Positions 1-9,032 of a stretch of DNA of 64,000 nt are shown here, one piece after another. A program made the position numbers and the translations under genes. Under the pieces are notes generated by a model. That model was not told the DNA's origin, ran no database searches, and saw nothing but the letters and a program-made list of their open reading frames with translations. The stretch is taken from assembly GCA_038134525.1 (NCBI GenBank), contig JAYPVI010000001.1, positions 1-64,000 of the forward strand, read 5' to 3'. The stretch is from GCA-002727735 sp038134525. Lineage in GTDB: Bacteria > Bacteroidota > Bacteroidia > Flavobacteriales_D > Parvicellaceae. The stretch's first letter is position 1, and each line of letters begins with the position of its first letter.

Positions 1-3000
1 AGGACCTGACTTACTTCCAAAATCATCTATATCCTGTGCACAATTGCAATTATAGACTACTGTACTGCTTCCCTTAGTAAATGTCCCTAAACTCGTTACA
101 GCACCTCCTAACTCCAATCGACCAGCACCAGTAAAGGTGACATTACCTCCCGTAGCATCAAATGTTCCATTGGCATCGTATTTTCCGGTTCCAGCTATGG
201 ATAATGTTCCATTAATATCTGAAGTCCCACCTGCTGTAATGGTTTGGCCAGTAGCTACTGTCAAGGTCTTTGAAGCATCTACCGTTACCGCACCTAATGC
301 GTTTGTACTCGCATCTACAGTAACATCATGACTAATGGTTACATCACCTGAAGTAGGTGGAACTACTCCTCCTCCCCAAGCGGTGGTACTTGACCAATTT
401 GAAGAAGTACCGGTAGTAACAAACGTGTTCGTAACGTTTAAGGTTATTGTTGAAGTAGCATCTGAACAAGGTGTAGCCGCTTTGGTGTAAGTTACTAACG
501 CGTTTCCAATACCAACCGCAGAAACAACACCAGTTGATGGATCAATAGTGGCTGCAGATGGATTATCAGAAGTCCATGTTCCACTACCATCTCCACTAGA
601 TGTGATTGTGACAGCCGAACCTATATTTAAAGCTGTATTTCCGCTTAATGTTCCTGCGTTTGGTGTAGCTGTATTGGTTAGTACTACATCATCCGTGGCA
701 TCTGAACAAGAACCGTTTGAAACAGTCCACGTCAATGTGGCACTATTACCAGCTGTAAGACCAGTTACACCTGAGTTGTAAGTAGAAGAACTAGTAATGG
801 TTGCAGTTCCACTAGAGACTGTCCATGCTCCCGATCCGAAACTTGGATTGGTTGCTGCAAGAGTGAAACTAGACGTTGCACATTGACTTATGTCACTACC
901 TGCAGCTGAAGTTGGGGTGTTATAAACTGTAGCGCTGACAGCAACATTTTGTGTTGTTGCATTAGTCGATGTACAAGAAACATTACCGCTTGGTGTATCA
1001 GAAGCACCACTAGCAACTGAAGCAGACTCCACTCTTACATAAACTGGAGTAGAACTAACAGAACTACCGCTTCTTGATAATATTATACTTGAGCTAAATG
1101 AACTGTTATCAGTTGAAACTTCATAACCACTGGGTGCTGTAACGGTTATGTCTGCAGATAAATCTGAACCAGTTACATTAAAACTTTGTGATGTTGAAGC
1201 GCTATTTTCACAAGTACTAAATGCACTTAAAGAGCCTGAAGAACAAGTGATTGTTGGGGTTCCAACAGTAATTGTTACAGTTCCTGAATTCTGACAGCTA
1301 TTAGCGTCAGTAACAGTTAAAATATAGTCACCTGCATCATTTGCAGTTGCACTATTTGTAACATTGGGGTCAATTTCGCTTGAAGAGAATGAGTTTGGTC
1401 CTGTCCAACTAATTGTTGCATTACCAGTAACTAAAACAATATCATCAATTGCTACATCACCTTCATATCCCGAACCCGAGGTGTAATGGAATCTAATCCT
1501 GTCAGCATTGGATGGGAAATTATTAATAGTTAGCTCAGTCCAAGAGGAATTACCTGAGTTATGGGTCTCTGTTCCATTAACAGGAGTATTTAATGTAGTC
1601 CATGAAGAACCACTATTAGTTGAGTAATCAATATTTAAAACTCCCATATCTCCACCATGTGCGTGATAATAAAATGAAAGTGATGTAATAAAGCTTGTAA
1701 GAACATCAGATTCTAAAATGAATGTTTTATTAGGATTCCCCGAACCTGTACACTCTGCATATATATAATAATCTCCTGAGCCACCTCGCCCATTATCTGG
1801 ACCTGTACCACTAGAACCAGTTGAACCTGAATTTAATTCCCATCCTATATCATCACTATCGCTTCCATTCCACATTCCTTGAGAAGAAGAATTACTTGAT
1901 GTATAAAAATCAGAAGGCGAAATTGTAAATGGCTCAGTATTCGTATTTAGAGACGAAGCAGCAACACCATCAATAGTAACAGTTGCATCAAGATCAATCG
2001 ATTGTCCTAAAACAACTGTTTGATTAGAACCAGCATTGACATTAGGCAATGATAATACAGTAACTACAACGTCATCTGTATCTGTACAACCATTACCATC
2101 AGTAGCCGTTACTGTATAAGTGGTAGTACTTGTGTGACTCGCTGTTGGGTTTGCCACATTAGTTGCACTTAGACCAGTACTTGGACTCCAAGAGTAACTC
2201 GAACCACCACTTGCACTTAAGGAACTACTAGCCCCACTACAATGAGATGCATCACTTCCTGCATTTGCCGTTGGCAAACTATTGACAGTTACTACTATAT
2301 CATCTGTATTAACACAACCATTAGCGTCCGTACCTGTTACTGTATAGGTAGTAGTAGAAGTATGATTTGCTGTAGGGTTCACCACATTTGTGGCGCTTAA
2401 ACCTGTAGATGGACTCCATGAGTAAGTACTTGCTCCACTTGCACTTAAGGAACTACTTGAACCTGTACAGTGCGCTACATCACTTCCTGCATTTACACTA
2501 GGTAAGGAATTTATTGTTGCACTACCAGTTGCTACATTAACTGTTGAAGCATTTGTAGACGTACATGCAATATTTCCTCCATCTCCGTTGGAAGCCCCAG
2601 TAGTTGTTCTTATGTAAATATTTGTAGCATTTACTGTACCACTACTTTGACTTAAAGTAACACTTCCCGCAAAACTAGAACCAGATGTGGTTGATACTTC
2701 GTAACCCGATGGAGGAGTCACTACAATATCATGGGATAAGTTACTACCAGATACTGAAAAATTTTGTTCTGAACTTACTACACCATTACAAGCAGTAAAT
2801 GTTGAAAGTGATCCCGATGTTGTAATAGTAGGAGTTGGTATAGTTACGACCATGGCATCTTGGGCACTGCAGCTTGTTAAAGAATTGGTGGCTGATAAGG
2901 TATAAGTACCTGCATGGTTAGCTGTTGCAGAGCTGGTAACCGTAATATCCTCAACATTTGTTGCACTCCAACCTGAAGTGCCGTTAGAAGCATTAGTTGA

Positions 3001-6000
3001 CCAAGAATAAGTTGATCCTTCGGATGTAAATTTGATATTTGGTCTGTTTTCTGAATCTCCTGATGTTGTTGAACACGTAGTAGAGGAAGCATCTTCTTGC
3101 AATACTTTTGAACTTGCCGAAGAAGTTCCATTTAAATAATTATCTCCCTGAGAACAACCAAAACTGCCGTCATAACAAACTTCAACAACTATATTACTAG
3201 TACCATTCCAGGCAAACTGTGATTCATTAAAAGTCATTGTTTTCCAACCTGTTGAGGTTACTGAATAGTTAGAAATAGTAGCAACTTGTGTGTAGTCATT
3301 TGGAGTTAAAAAACTACTTGAAAATGAACTTGAAGTGGTGTGACCAAGCTTAATTGTTATTGGTGGATATGTAGAAGAACAAGATTGATAAGCATGATCA
3401 AAAGCTATTGCTGAGATTACATCTCCACTAGAAAGTCCAGAACTACTTAATTCACTTGATGTGTAAATCATTTGTGCTCTCAGCTGATCTGCACCGGACA
3501 TGGTCCAAGTAACCCAATTAGAACCCGAACCTATTTGAGAGTGTGTTGTAGAACTTCCACTGTTTGAAACTGTTCCGTTAAGCGAAATAGTGTTACCTGT
3601 AATTACTGTCTGATCAGCCCCAGCGCTGACTGTTGGATTAGGATTTATCGTCACTGTACCCTGCCCTTCACTAGATGTACAACTATTATCATCTGTCACA
3701 GTTACTCCATAAGTCCCAGCAGTTCCTGATGAAAAACTAGCATTATTCCCAGGATCACTCACTCCACCAGGCATTGTTACCCATGAATACGTAGAATAAG
3801 TCCCTGAACCTCCACTAGCTGTTGCTGTTACTGTAACATTGCTTCCATCACAAGCACTTGGACTATTAACTGAGACACTTGGTAAAGAATTTACAGTTAC
3901 CGTTCTATTAGCAGTTGCATCTGAACAACCACCAGTTCCTGTGACTGTATATGTCATAACAGACGTACCTGGAGAAACTGGAGTAATTGCACCCGTACTA
4001 CTGTTAATAGTTGCAACACCTGTTGTAGCACTAGACCAACTTCCAGCATCACCATCAGAACTAAATGATGTTGAACCATTGGAGCAAACAGCTTCGGTAC
4101 CACTTAATGTACCAGCATTTGGAGCTGCTGTTACGGTTACCGTTCTATTAGCAGTTGCATTAGAACACCCACCAGTTCCTGTGACTGTATATGTCATAAC
4201 AGACGTACCTGGAGAAACTGGGGTAATTGCACCCGTACTACTGTTTATTGTGGCCACTCCTGTTGTAGCACTAGACCATGTTCCAGCATCACCATCAGAA
4301 CTAAATGATGTTGAACCATTGATGCAAACTGCCTCGGTTCCACTTAATGTACCCGCATTCGGAGGCGTGGTTATAGTTGCCGAACCGGTTGCTACATTTT
4401 GAGTTGTAGCATTAGTTGACGTACATGCAATATTTCCATTGGCACCATTTGATGCACTAGTAGTCGTACGTACATAAATGTCCGTAGAACCAACCGTTCC
4501 ACTGCTTGGTGCAAGGCTAACACTAGAACCGTAACCGGATCCAGATGAAGTTGACACTTCATAACCAGTAGGTGGGGTAACCACTAAATTTGCAGTAAGA
4601 TTAGATCCCGATACACTGAAAGATTGTGAAGAACTATTACTGCCAGAACAAGCACTGAAGGCTGAAAGGGAACCTGAAGTTGTAATTGATGGCACATTGA
4701 CAGTTACCGTTAGGTTATCTGTAGATTGACAACCGTTGTGATATGTTGTTGTTAGTGTATATGTTCCTGCGTGATCAGTTGTTGCACTACTTGTGACGGT
4801 TGAAACATCTACTGTGTTTGTAGAACTCCAACCTGTAGTACCATTATTGGCATTTGTGGTCCATGCATACGTTTTTATTCCGGGAGTGATAGCTGTTTGG
4901 TTTTCCCAAGTTCCACCATCATTGATGTTTGTCCTGGAAAAAATAGTTTCACCACCAGATGCTGCATCTTCTATCCGCCAACTTGACCCATCCCATCCAT
5001 CACCCCATGTGTCGTAAGGTTTTACGTAATAAGTTGTTCCGTGATTTACCGAAAAGGGCCTATCCGTAATTAGTCCAGGGGAACTTACTCCTCCATCGTT
5101 GTCCTGGTTGTATACAGTGTTTGAAGTATTATTTCCTGAACTAGTTGCCACATAAATTTTCTTCTCATCAGGATAACTACCACCATAGGTAGTCAAATAC
5201 AAAGTTTGAGTAACAGTAGGAGAAAGTTGAGAAACAGTAGCATCAAGTGAAATAGATGAGCCTACAGATACTGTTATATCACTACCAGCTGTATAGGTAC
5301 TTGGTGACCAAATTACAGCAGAACCTGTAGCTATTGTTTCTGGAGTACCACCCATGGTTGTTAAAGTTATATTTCCACCATCTCCATTAGAAGCACTATT
5401 GGTTGTCCTTACATACACTGTTGTTGAACTTACTGATCCTGATGATTGTGGCAAAATTAGGCTAGTTGTAAAACCTGAGCCAGATGTTGTTGACAACTCA
5501 AATCCACTAGGTGGCGTAATAACAATATCACTAGTCAAACTAGAACCAGAAACTGTAAAACTTTGTTCTGAACTTTCAACGCCAGAACAGGATTCAAATG
5601 AACTTAAGGAAGACGTTGTTGATATAGTAGGAGTACCGCCAGCTGTGGTAGTACCTGAAATTACAATATCCCTCAACCAAGAGTAATAAGATGATAGGTC
5701 CCAAAAATAAAATCTGAGTTTAAAAGTATTACCATCATTAACTGAAATAGAAAGAGAGCCGTTAATTTCTGTATTTATGACACTTCCAAAACAATCATAA
5801 TCTGAACCTAACTGTGTTGTAGTTGTGAAATCATCAACAGAATAATAGGCTGACATTGTTCTTAATGAAAAATGGCTTGAACCTTGATCAAATGAAATTT
5901 CGTTAATAGTAAGATTGTTTCCTGCAGTTGGAGAAAGAGTAACTTCATAATAAAATCGAGAATCGAATGCTGCAGGCCAATACCTTGCTCTGTAACCATA

Positions 6001-6195
6001 TGAACTTCCAAACGCAAAATTATCTGGAGGAAATGAAAGGCTACAATCAGTTGCAGTTATATCTCCAGATACAGAAAAATCGGGGCCAGTTGTTAACGAC
6101 CATGTTGCCAAAGCAGGAGACTGGGCATAGTAGTTTAAATTAAGTAAAACTATTAAAAGCCAAAATTTGCTAATAAATTTAAAAATTGTACGCAT
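1..6195 (-). CDS. Giant secreted multi-domain repeat protein (N-terminal part, truncated by window edge)
   Basis: The minus strand stays open from an ATG at 6195 to base 1 (2065 codons with no stop), so the C-terminus lies outside the window. Residues 1-22 form a signal peptide ending NYYAQ. The rest is Ser/Thr/Gly-rich and Lys-poor, built of beta modules. A Cys-containing module of about 105 residues (core VTPPSGYEVST, then VYVRT) occurs four times, near plus-strand 5640-5310, 4690-4370, 2840-2515 and 1260-930. Two Ig-like modules (AGTLSGTEAVC) lie at 3893-4372 and two PKD-like modules (AGSDxxHC) at 2060-2515. A MAM-like region (DIGWELNSG to GDVAIDDIVL) lies near 1930-1440, and a G8-like beta-helix segment near 410-60. 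Proteins of this make-up are typically T9SS-exported adhesins or surface-layer proteins; the sorting tail is not visible. The function is inferred and no catalytic domain is seen. Confidence 0.85.
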   Translation of the reverse strand, partial: MRTIFKFISKFWLLIVLLNLNYYAQSPALATWSLTTGPDFSVSGDITATDCSLSFPPDNFAFGSSYGYRARYWPAAFDSRFYYEVTLSPTAGNNLTINEISFDQGSSHFSLRTMSAYYSVDDFTTTTQLGSDYDCFGSVINTEINGSLSISVNDGNTFKLRFYFWDLSSYYSWLRDIVISGTTTAGGTPTISTTSSLSSFESCSGVESSEQSFTVSGSSLTSDIVITPPSGFELSTTSGSGFTTSLILPQSSGSVSSTTVYVRTTNSASNGDGGNITLTTMGGTPETIATGSAVIWSPSTYTAGSDITVSVGSSISLDATVSQLSPTVTQTLYLTTYGGSYPDEKKIYVATSSGNNTSNTVYNQDNDGGVSSPGLITDRPFSVNHGTTYYVKPYDTWGDGWDGSSWRIEDAASGGETIFSRTNINDGGTWENQTAITPGIKTYAWTTNANNGTTGWSSTNTVDVSTVTSSATTDHAGTYTLTTTYHNGCQSTDNLTVTVNVPSITTSGSLSAFSACSGSNSSSQSFSVSGSNLTANLVVTPPTGYEVSTSSGSGYGSSVSLAPSSGTVGSTDIYVRTTTSASNGANGNIACTSTNATTQNVATGSATITTPPNAGTLSGTEAVCINGSTSFSSDGDAGTWSSATTGVATINSSTGAITPVSPGTSVMTYTVTGTGGCSNATANRTVTVTAAPNAGTLSGTEAVCSNGSTSFSSDGDAGSWSSATTGVATINSSTGAITPVSPGTSVMTYTVTGTGGCSDATANRTVTVNSLPSVSVNSPSACDGSNVTVTATASGGSGTYSTYSWVTMPGGVSDPGNNASFSSGTAGTYGVTVTDDNSCTSSEGQGTVTINPNPTVSAGADQTVITGNTISLNGTVSNSGSSTTHSQIGSGSNWVTWTMSGADQLRAQMIYTSSELSSSGLSSGDVISAIAFDHAYQSCSSTYPPITIKLGHTTSSSFSSSFLTPNDYTQVATISNYSVTSTGWKTMTFNESQFAWNGTSNIVVEVCYDGSFGCSQGDNYLNGTSSASSKVLQEDASSTTCSTTSGDSENRPNIKFTSEGSTYSWSTNASNGTSGWSATNVEDITVTSSATANHAGTYTLSATNSLTSCSAQDAMVVTIPTPTITTSGSLSTFTACNGVVSSEQNFSVSGSNLSHDIVVTPPSGYEVSTTSGSSFAGSVTLSQSSGTVNATNIYIRTTTGASNGDGGNIACTSTNASTVNVATGSATINSLPSVNAGSDVAHCTGSSSSLSASGASTYSWSPSTGLSATNVVNPTANHTSTTTYTVTGTDANGCVNTDDIVVTVNSLPTANAGSDASHCSGASSSLSASGGSSYSWSPSTGLSATNVANPTASHTSTTTYTVTATDGNGCTDTDDVVVTVLSLPNVNAGSNQTVVLGQSIDLDATVTIDGVAASSLNTNTEPFTISPSDFYTSSNSSSQGMWNGSDSDDIGWELNSGSTGSSGTGPDNGRGGSGDYYIYAECTGSGNPNKTFILESDVLTSFITSLSFYYHAHGGDMGVLNIDYSTNSGSSWTTLNTPVNGTETHNSGNSSWTELTINNFPSNADRIRFHYTSGSGYEGDVAIDDIVLVTGNATISWTGPNSFSSSEIDPNVTNSATANDAGDYILTVTDANSCQNSGTVTITVGTPTITCSSGSLSAFSTCENSASTSQSFNVTGSDLSADITVTAPSGYEVSTDNSSFSSSIILSRSGSSVSSTPVYVRVESASVASGASDTPSGNVSCTSTNATTQNVAVSATVYNTPTSAAGSDISQCATSSFTLAATNPSFGSGAWTVSSGTATITSSSTYNSGVTGLTAGNSATLTWTVSNGSCSDATDDVVLTNTATPNAGTLSGNTALNIGSAVTITSSGDGSGTWTSDNPSAATIDPSTGVVSAVGIGNALVTYTKAATPCSDATSTITLNVTNTFVTTGTSSNWSSTTAWGGGVVPPTSGDVTISHDVTVDASTNALGAVTVDASKTLTVATGQTITAGGTSDINGTLSIAGTGKYDANGTFDATGGNVTFTGAGRLELGGAVTSLGTFTKGSSTVVYNCNCAQDIDDFGSKSGP
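2060..2515 (-). repeat. Two PKD-like tandem modules (228-bp period)
   Basis: Two in-frame copies of about 76 residues sit head to tail inside the giant repeat protein. Each has the order AGSDxxHC, SYSWSPSTGLSATNV, then TTTYTVTxTDxNGC. The period measured from the shared TCATCTG on the plus strand (2072 and 2300) is 228 bases. The copies are more diverged from each other than the 3893-4372 pair. Confidence 0.75.
3893..4132 (-). repeat. Ig-like tandem repeat, copy 2 (240 bp)
   Basis: This is the second of two directly adjacent 240-bp units inside the giant repeat protein. Hand alignment with 4133-4372 gives about 25 mismatches in 240 and no gaps, so the unit keeps frame as an 80-residue module. 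The module starts AGTLSGTEAVC and ends GCSDATANRTVTV. Confidence 0.85.
4133..4372 (-). repeat. Ig-like tandem repeat, copy 1 (240 bp)
   Basis: This is the first copy, in reading direction, of the 240-bp pair described for 3893-4132. Mismatches concentrate at the module ends, while the central part is nearly invariant. That pattern suggests a fairly recent internal duplication or continuing exchange between the copies. Confidence 0.85.
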
Positions 6196-6215
6196 AATAT
6201 TTTTATTAACTATGT

Positions 6216-6223
6216 CAAAAATA
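6216..6223 (-). promoter_or_regulatory. Putative -7 box for the giant repeat protein
   Basis: On the minus strand this reads TATTTTTG, matching the Bacteroidota -7 consensus TAnnTTTG, 20 bases before the ATG at 6195. No convincing TTG -33 element is seen at the usual spacing. In such AT-rich DNA a chance match is possible. Confidence 0.35.
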
Positions 6224-6318
6224 AATTAACGTTTACACACTGAAAAGGTTAAATAAAATTAATTTACTACAATTTTACTACGTCATTTCTGCAATTTTTA
6301 ATTAATTTAGACAAAGTA

Positions 6319-6326
6319 TACGTTTG
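6319..6326 (+). promoter_or_regulatory. Putative -7 box inside a small inverted repeat, upstream of the membrane HTH gene
   Basis: TACGTTTG matches the -7 consensus and ends 9 bases before the ATG at 6336, so the transcript would be almost leaderless. The box lies in an inverted repeat, GACAAA (6310-6315) and TTTGTC (6323-6328), separated by 7 bases. That repeat could be an operator half-site pair or a 5' hairpin. No -33 TTG is visible. Confidence 0.4.
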
Positions 6327-6335
6327 TCATTCAAA

Positions 6336-7280
6336 ATGAAACCTTCGTCAAAAATAAAGGAGAAAACAAAAAAACAAATTCAAAGACTATATGAATTTGT
6401 TTGCACAAAAATACTAAACGATTACCATAAAATAAATGGCTATCAAAAAGAATATGTTCAATTTGTTTGTAAAGTTTTGATTACAACGATATCATTTTCT
6501 TTGGTTTTTGAATTGGGATTTATTGTGATGCATTTTACTGAAGGTGTTGTAGTGATGACAATTATGATCACACTACTTTGCCTCTCAATTTTTCTATTTA
6601 GAACTAAAACAAAACTAACCCTCATCAATAATATACATTTATCCATTTGTGGTGCAGGTATATTTACAAATACATTGTTAACAGGTGGTATTTTATCCCC
6701 TATTTTACCATGGTTAATTGTTTTACCGTTTATTGCCTCATTTCTTTTAAAAAATATTTATTCTTGGGTATGGGTATGCATAACAGTATTGTTGATTTCC
6801 TTTTTTAGCTATGCCAATTATTTTAATTTAATCGAGTTAAATCGAATTAAAGATTTAAGTTATTTTAAACTTTTTTACATCGTAAATATTTTTCTATTAC
6901 TCGTTTTTGCCATATTAATTAACTTAAGTTGGAACCTGTTTTACAAAAAAGATAAAAAATCAATTAAAAAAGATCCCATTTTTATTACTGATGAAGAACT
7001 CGATTATTTTCTTATCAATTGGAACTTTTTAAAAAGTAAGCTTTTCTATAAATTCCAATCTGTAATTAACTTTTTAGATAATCAAGATTATTTAACTGAG
7101 CACGACAAAAAATATGCTCTCTTAGATTCCCTTAAAATTGATTCCGATTTATTAGCTGACAAATTGAATGTTTCCAAACGAACCGTTGAAACCAACTTTT
7201 ACCGAGTAAGGAAAAAGCTAAAGCATCACAAAATTGATTACAGCTTTCTAAAAAGTCTAACCTCAAATAATTATACCTAA
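6336..7280 (+). CDS. Six-TM membrane protein with C-terminal helix-turn-helix (putative membrane-bound regulator)
   Basis: The protein has 314 residues. After a basic N-terminal segment come about six hydrophobic helices (residues roughly 43-205), including the segment TGGILSPILPWLIVLP, which resembles the sensor part of some membrane histidine kinases. A charged cytoplasmic tail follows, with a likely HTH around residues 268-296 (LADKLNVSKRTVETNFYRV), of the LuxR or sigma-region-4 kind in which one helix reads DNA. There is no kinase, receiver or PAS domain. It is divergent from the giant surface protein, with 140 bases between them. I chose the ATG at 6336; a TTG at 6324 is in frame but falls inside the putative -7 box. 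Membrane sensing coupled directly to DNA binding is inferred, and the family is not one I can name. Confidence 0.7.
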   Translation: MKPSSKIKEKTKKQIQRLYEFVCTKILNDYHKINGYQKEYVQFVCKVLITTISFSLVFELGFIVMHFTEGVVVMTIMITLLCLSIFLFRTKTKLTLINNIHLSICGAGIFTNTLLTGGILSPILPWLIVLPFIASFLLKNIYSWVWVCITVLLISFFSYANYFNLIELNRIKDLSYFKLFYIVNIFLLLVFAILINLSWNLFYKKDKKSIKKDPIFITDEELDYFLINWNFLKSKLFYKFQSVINFLDNQDYLTEHDKKYALLDSLKIDSDLLADKLNVSKRTVETNFYRVRKKLKHHKIDYSFLKSLTSNNYT

Positions 7281-7305
7281 TTTGGGTTGTATATGGGAAA
7301 TTTTC

Positions 7306-7313
7306 TACTTTTG
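7306..7313 (+). promoter_or_regulatory. Putative promoter (-7 box) of the DUF349 gene
   Basis: TACTTTTG fits TAnnTTTG, with a TTG at 7282-7284 upstream (21 bases between), within the 17-23 spacing described for Flavobacterium promoters. It is 17 bases before the ATG at 7331. Confidence 0.5.
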
Positions 7314-7330
7314 AGCCCAAATTTTTAGGG

Positions 7331-9013
7331 ATGGAAATCAATAAAGCAGATTTACTGAAAAATATCCAAAATTTCATTGGAGCAGAGAACGACCTTGCTA
7401 TTAAAGAGGCGCAACATCAAATTAGCATCTTTAAAGCGGTTTATGAACAAGAAGTAGAAGCCTACAATAAGCTGGAAGAAAAGGAAGATACACCTAATCC
7501 TGCTGAGGAAGAATTGAATGTAGCTATCCAAGAAGCCATAGCATCCTTTGAAAAAAATGAAGCTAAAAAAGCGGCTGAAAAAGAAAAGGGTGAAAAAGCA
7601 AACCTTAAATTAAAAGAAACCCTGCTAAAAGATTTTGAATCTCTCATTAATGACAAAGAGAAATTAGCAGAACTGGCTAACGGCATTAAAGAAATTCGTG
7701 AAAAATGGAACAACATTGGTGATATTCCTGAAAAATTTCAACAGAAAATACAAAAAGAATACAGCAGATTAAACGAAGCGTTTAATTACAACTTTAATAT
7801 TTACAAAGAGTTAAAAGAAAACGATCTAAAGCGAAACTATTCCTTGAAAAATCAAGTGATTCATGAGCTAAAGGCCCTAAGTACACTGAAAGATATTGGT
7901 AAACTACGGATAGAACTTAATGTGCTTCAAAACAAATGGGAAGAAATTGGTCCTACTTTTAAAGAACACTGGGAAAACATTAAAAAAGAATATTGGGAGG
8001 AAGTACACACCATTCAACATAGAATCAATGATTACTATGTACAACTCAAATCCAATCTCAAAGAAAACCTAGCGAAAAAGAAAACCCTCATTGAAAAAGC
8101 CAAAGAATTGGGATTCATACTCCCTGAAGATGCTAAATCCTGGGAATCCAAAACGCAACAATTTAAGAACTTACAAGACGAATGGAAAAAAGCAGGCCCT
8201 GTTGCCAAAAACATCAGCGATGAATTGTGGGATGAGTTTCGTTCTCATTTTAACGCCTTCTTTGAAAAGCGCAATTCATTTTTAAACACGGAAAAGAAAA
8301 AGTGGAAAGCCAATGCAGATGCCAAGCAAGCCATTGTAGACAAGGCTAAAGGATTTGTAGAAAATGTGGCAGAGAATGGAAATCCTCAACTCATCAAGCA
8401 ATTGCAAGGAGAATGGAAAAAGATTGGTCATGCAGGTCGATTTGCAGAGCAAAAGTTATGGAAAAAGTTTAGGGAACAATGCGATGCCTTTTTTGATCTT
8501 AAAAATGCAGCCAAAAACACCCTCTTTGAAGAAGAAAAAAAGAATTTAACGCTTAAAAAAGAGCTTATCAAGACATTTTCTGGTAAAAAAGAAGTGGATT
8601 TTGAAGAGCTAACCACTTTTATTGATGAATTTCAACAAATAGGTGGTGTACCTAAAAAAGATACGGTAGCTACCATGAAAAATTTTGAGACTTTGGTTAA
8701 AAACTGCATCGAAAAAAACAAATTCTCAGATGAACAGCAACACCAAATTCAAAAAGCCATCAAATCCTCTCTGCTCAACAATTCTTCAGATCCTGATAAA
8801 GCCTTTATGCAAGAGAAAAGTCGAATCAGTAAATTAATTGACAAAGCCCTAAAAGAAACGGCTCAAATGGAAAACAACCTCAATTTTTTCTCATCTAGCA
8901 AAGGGAGCAGCATGTTGGATCAATTTCAACAGCAAATTGATAAAAATAAAAAGCAAATTGACCATTGGCGTGAAGAACTTAAAAAGTTAAAAGACGCTTA
9001 TCGTCAAAAATAA
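7331..9013 (+). CDS. DUF349 repeat protein
   Basis: A 560-residue, highly charged, soluble coiled-coil protein without a signal peptide. It has about five copies of a DUF349-type repeat with a roughly 77-residue period, marked by EKWNNIG (about residue 123), NKWEEIG (200), DEWKKAG (282), GEWKKIG (359) and DEFQQIGG (432), each followed by helices rich in Phe, Trp and Lys. DUF349 proteins are abundant in Bacteroidota and their function is not established. The C-terminal 60 residues are a predicted coiled coil. A putative promoter lies directly upstream and the next gene follows after 19 bases. Confidence 0.9.
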   Translation: MEINKADLLKNIQNFIGAENDLAIKEAQHQISIFKAVYEQEVEAYNKLEEKEDTPNPAEEELNVAIQEAIASFEKNEAKKAAEKEKGEKANLKLKETLLKDFESLINDKEKLAELANGIKEIREKWNNIGDIPEKFQQKIQKEYSRLNEAFNYNFNIYKELKENDLKRNYSLKNQVIHELKALSTLKDIGKLRIELNVLQNKWEEIGPTFKEHWENIKKEYWEEVHTIQHRINDYYVQLKSNLKENLAKKKTLIEKAKELGFILPEDAKSWESKTQQFKNLQDEWKKAGPVAKNISDELWDEFRSHFNAFFEKRNSFLNTEKKKWKANADAKQAIVDKAKGFVENVAENGNPQLIKQLQGEWKKIGHAGRFAEQKLWKKFREQCDAFFDLKNAAKNTLFEEEKKNLTLKKELIKTFSGKKEVDFEELTTFIDEFQQIGGVPKKDTVATMKNFETLVKNCIEKNKFSDEQQHQIQKAIKSSLLNNSSDPDKAFMQEKSRISKLIDKALKETAQMENNLNFFSSSKGSSMLDQFQQQIDKNKKQIDHWREELKKLKDAYRQK

Positions 9014-9032
9014 TTCTACCTTTCCTTTTATT

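Noticed and set aside
2877..3131. 84-codon minus-strand frame rich in Gln and Leu
   Set aside because: It is an out-of-frame shadow of the giant repeat protein; the in-frame translation through the same bases is uninterrupted and domain-like.
137..5686. Several plus-strand open frames of 64-187 codons across the first 6 kb
   Set aside because: They lie antisense to the continuous minus-strand giant gene, have no start context, and show Val/Pro/Thr-rich composition that simply mirrors the Ser/Thr/Gly/Asn repeats on the other strand.
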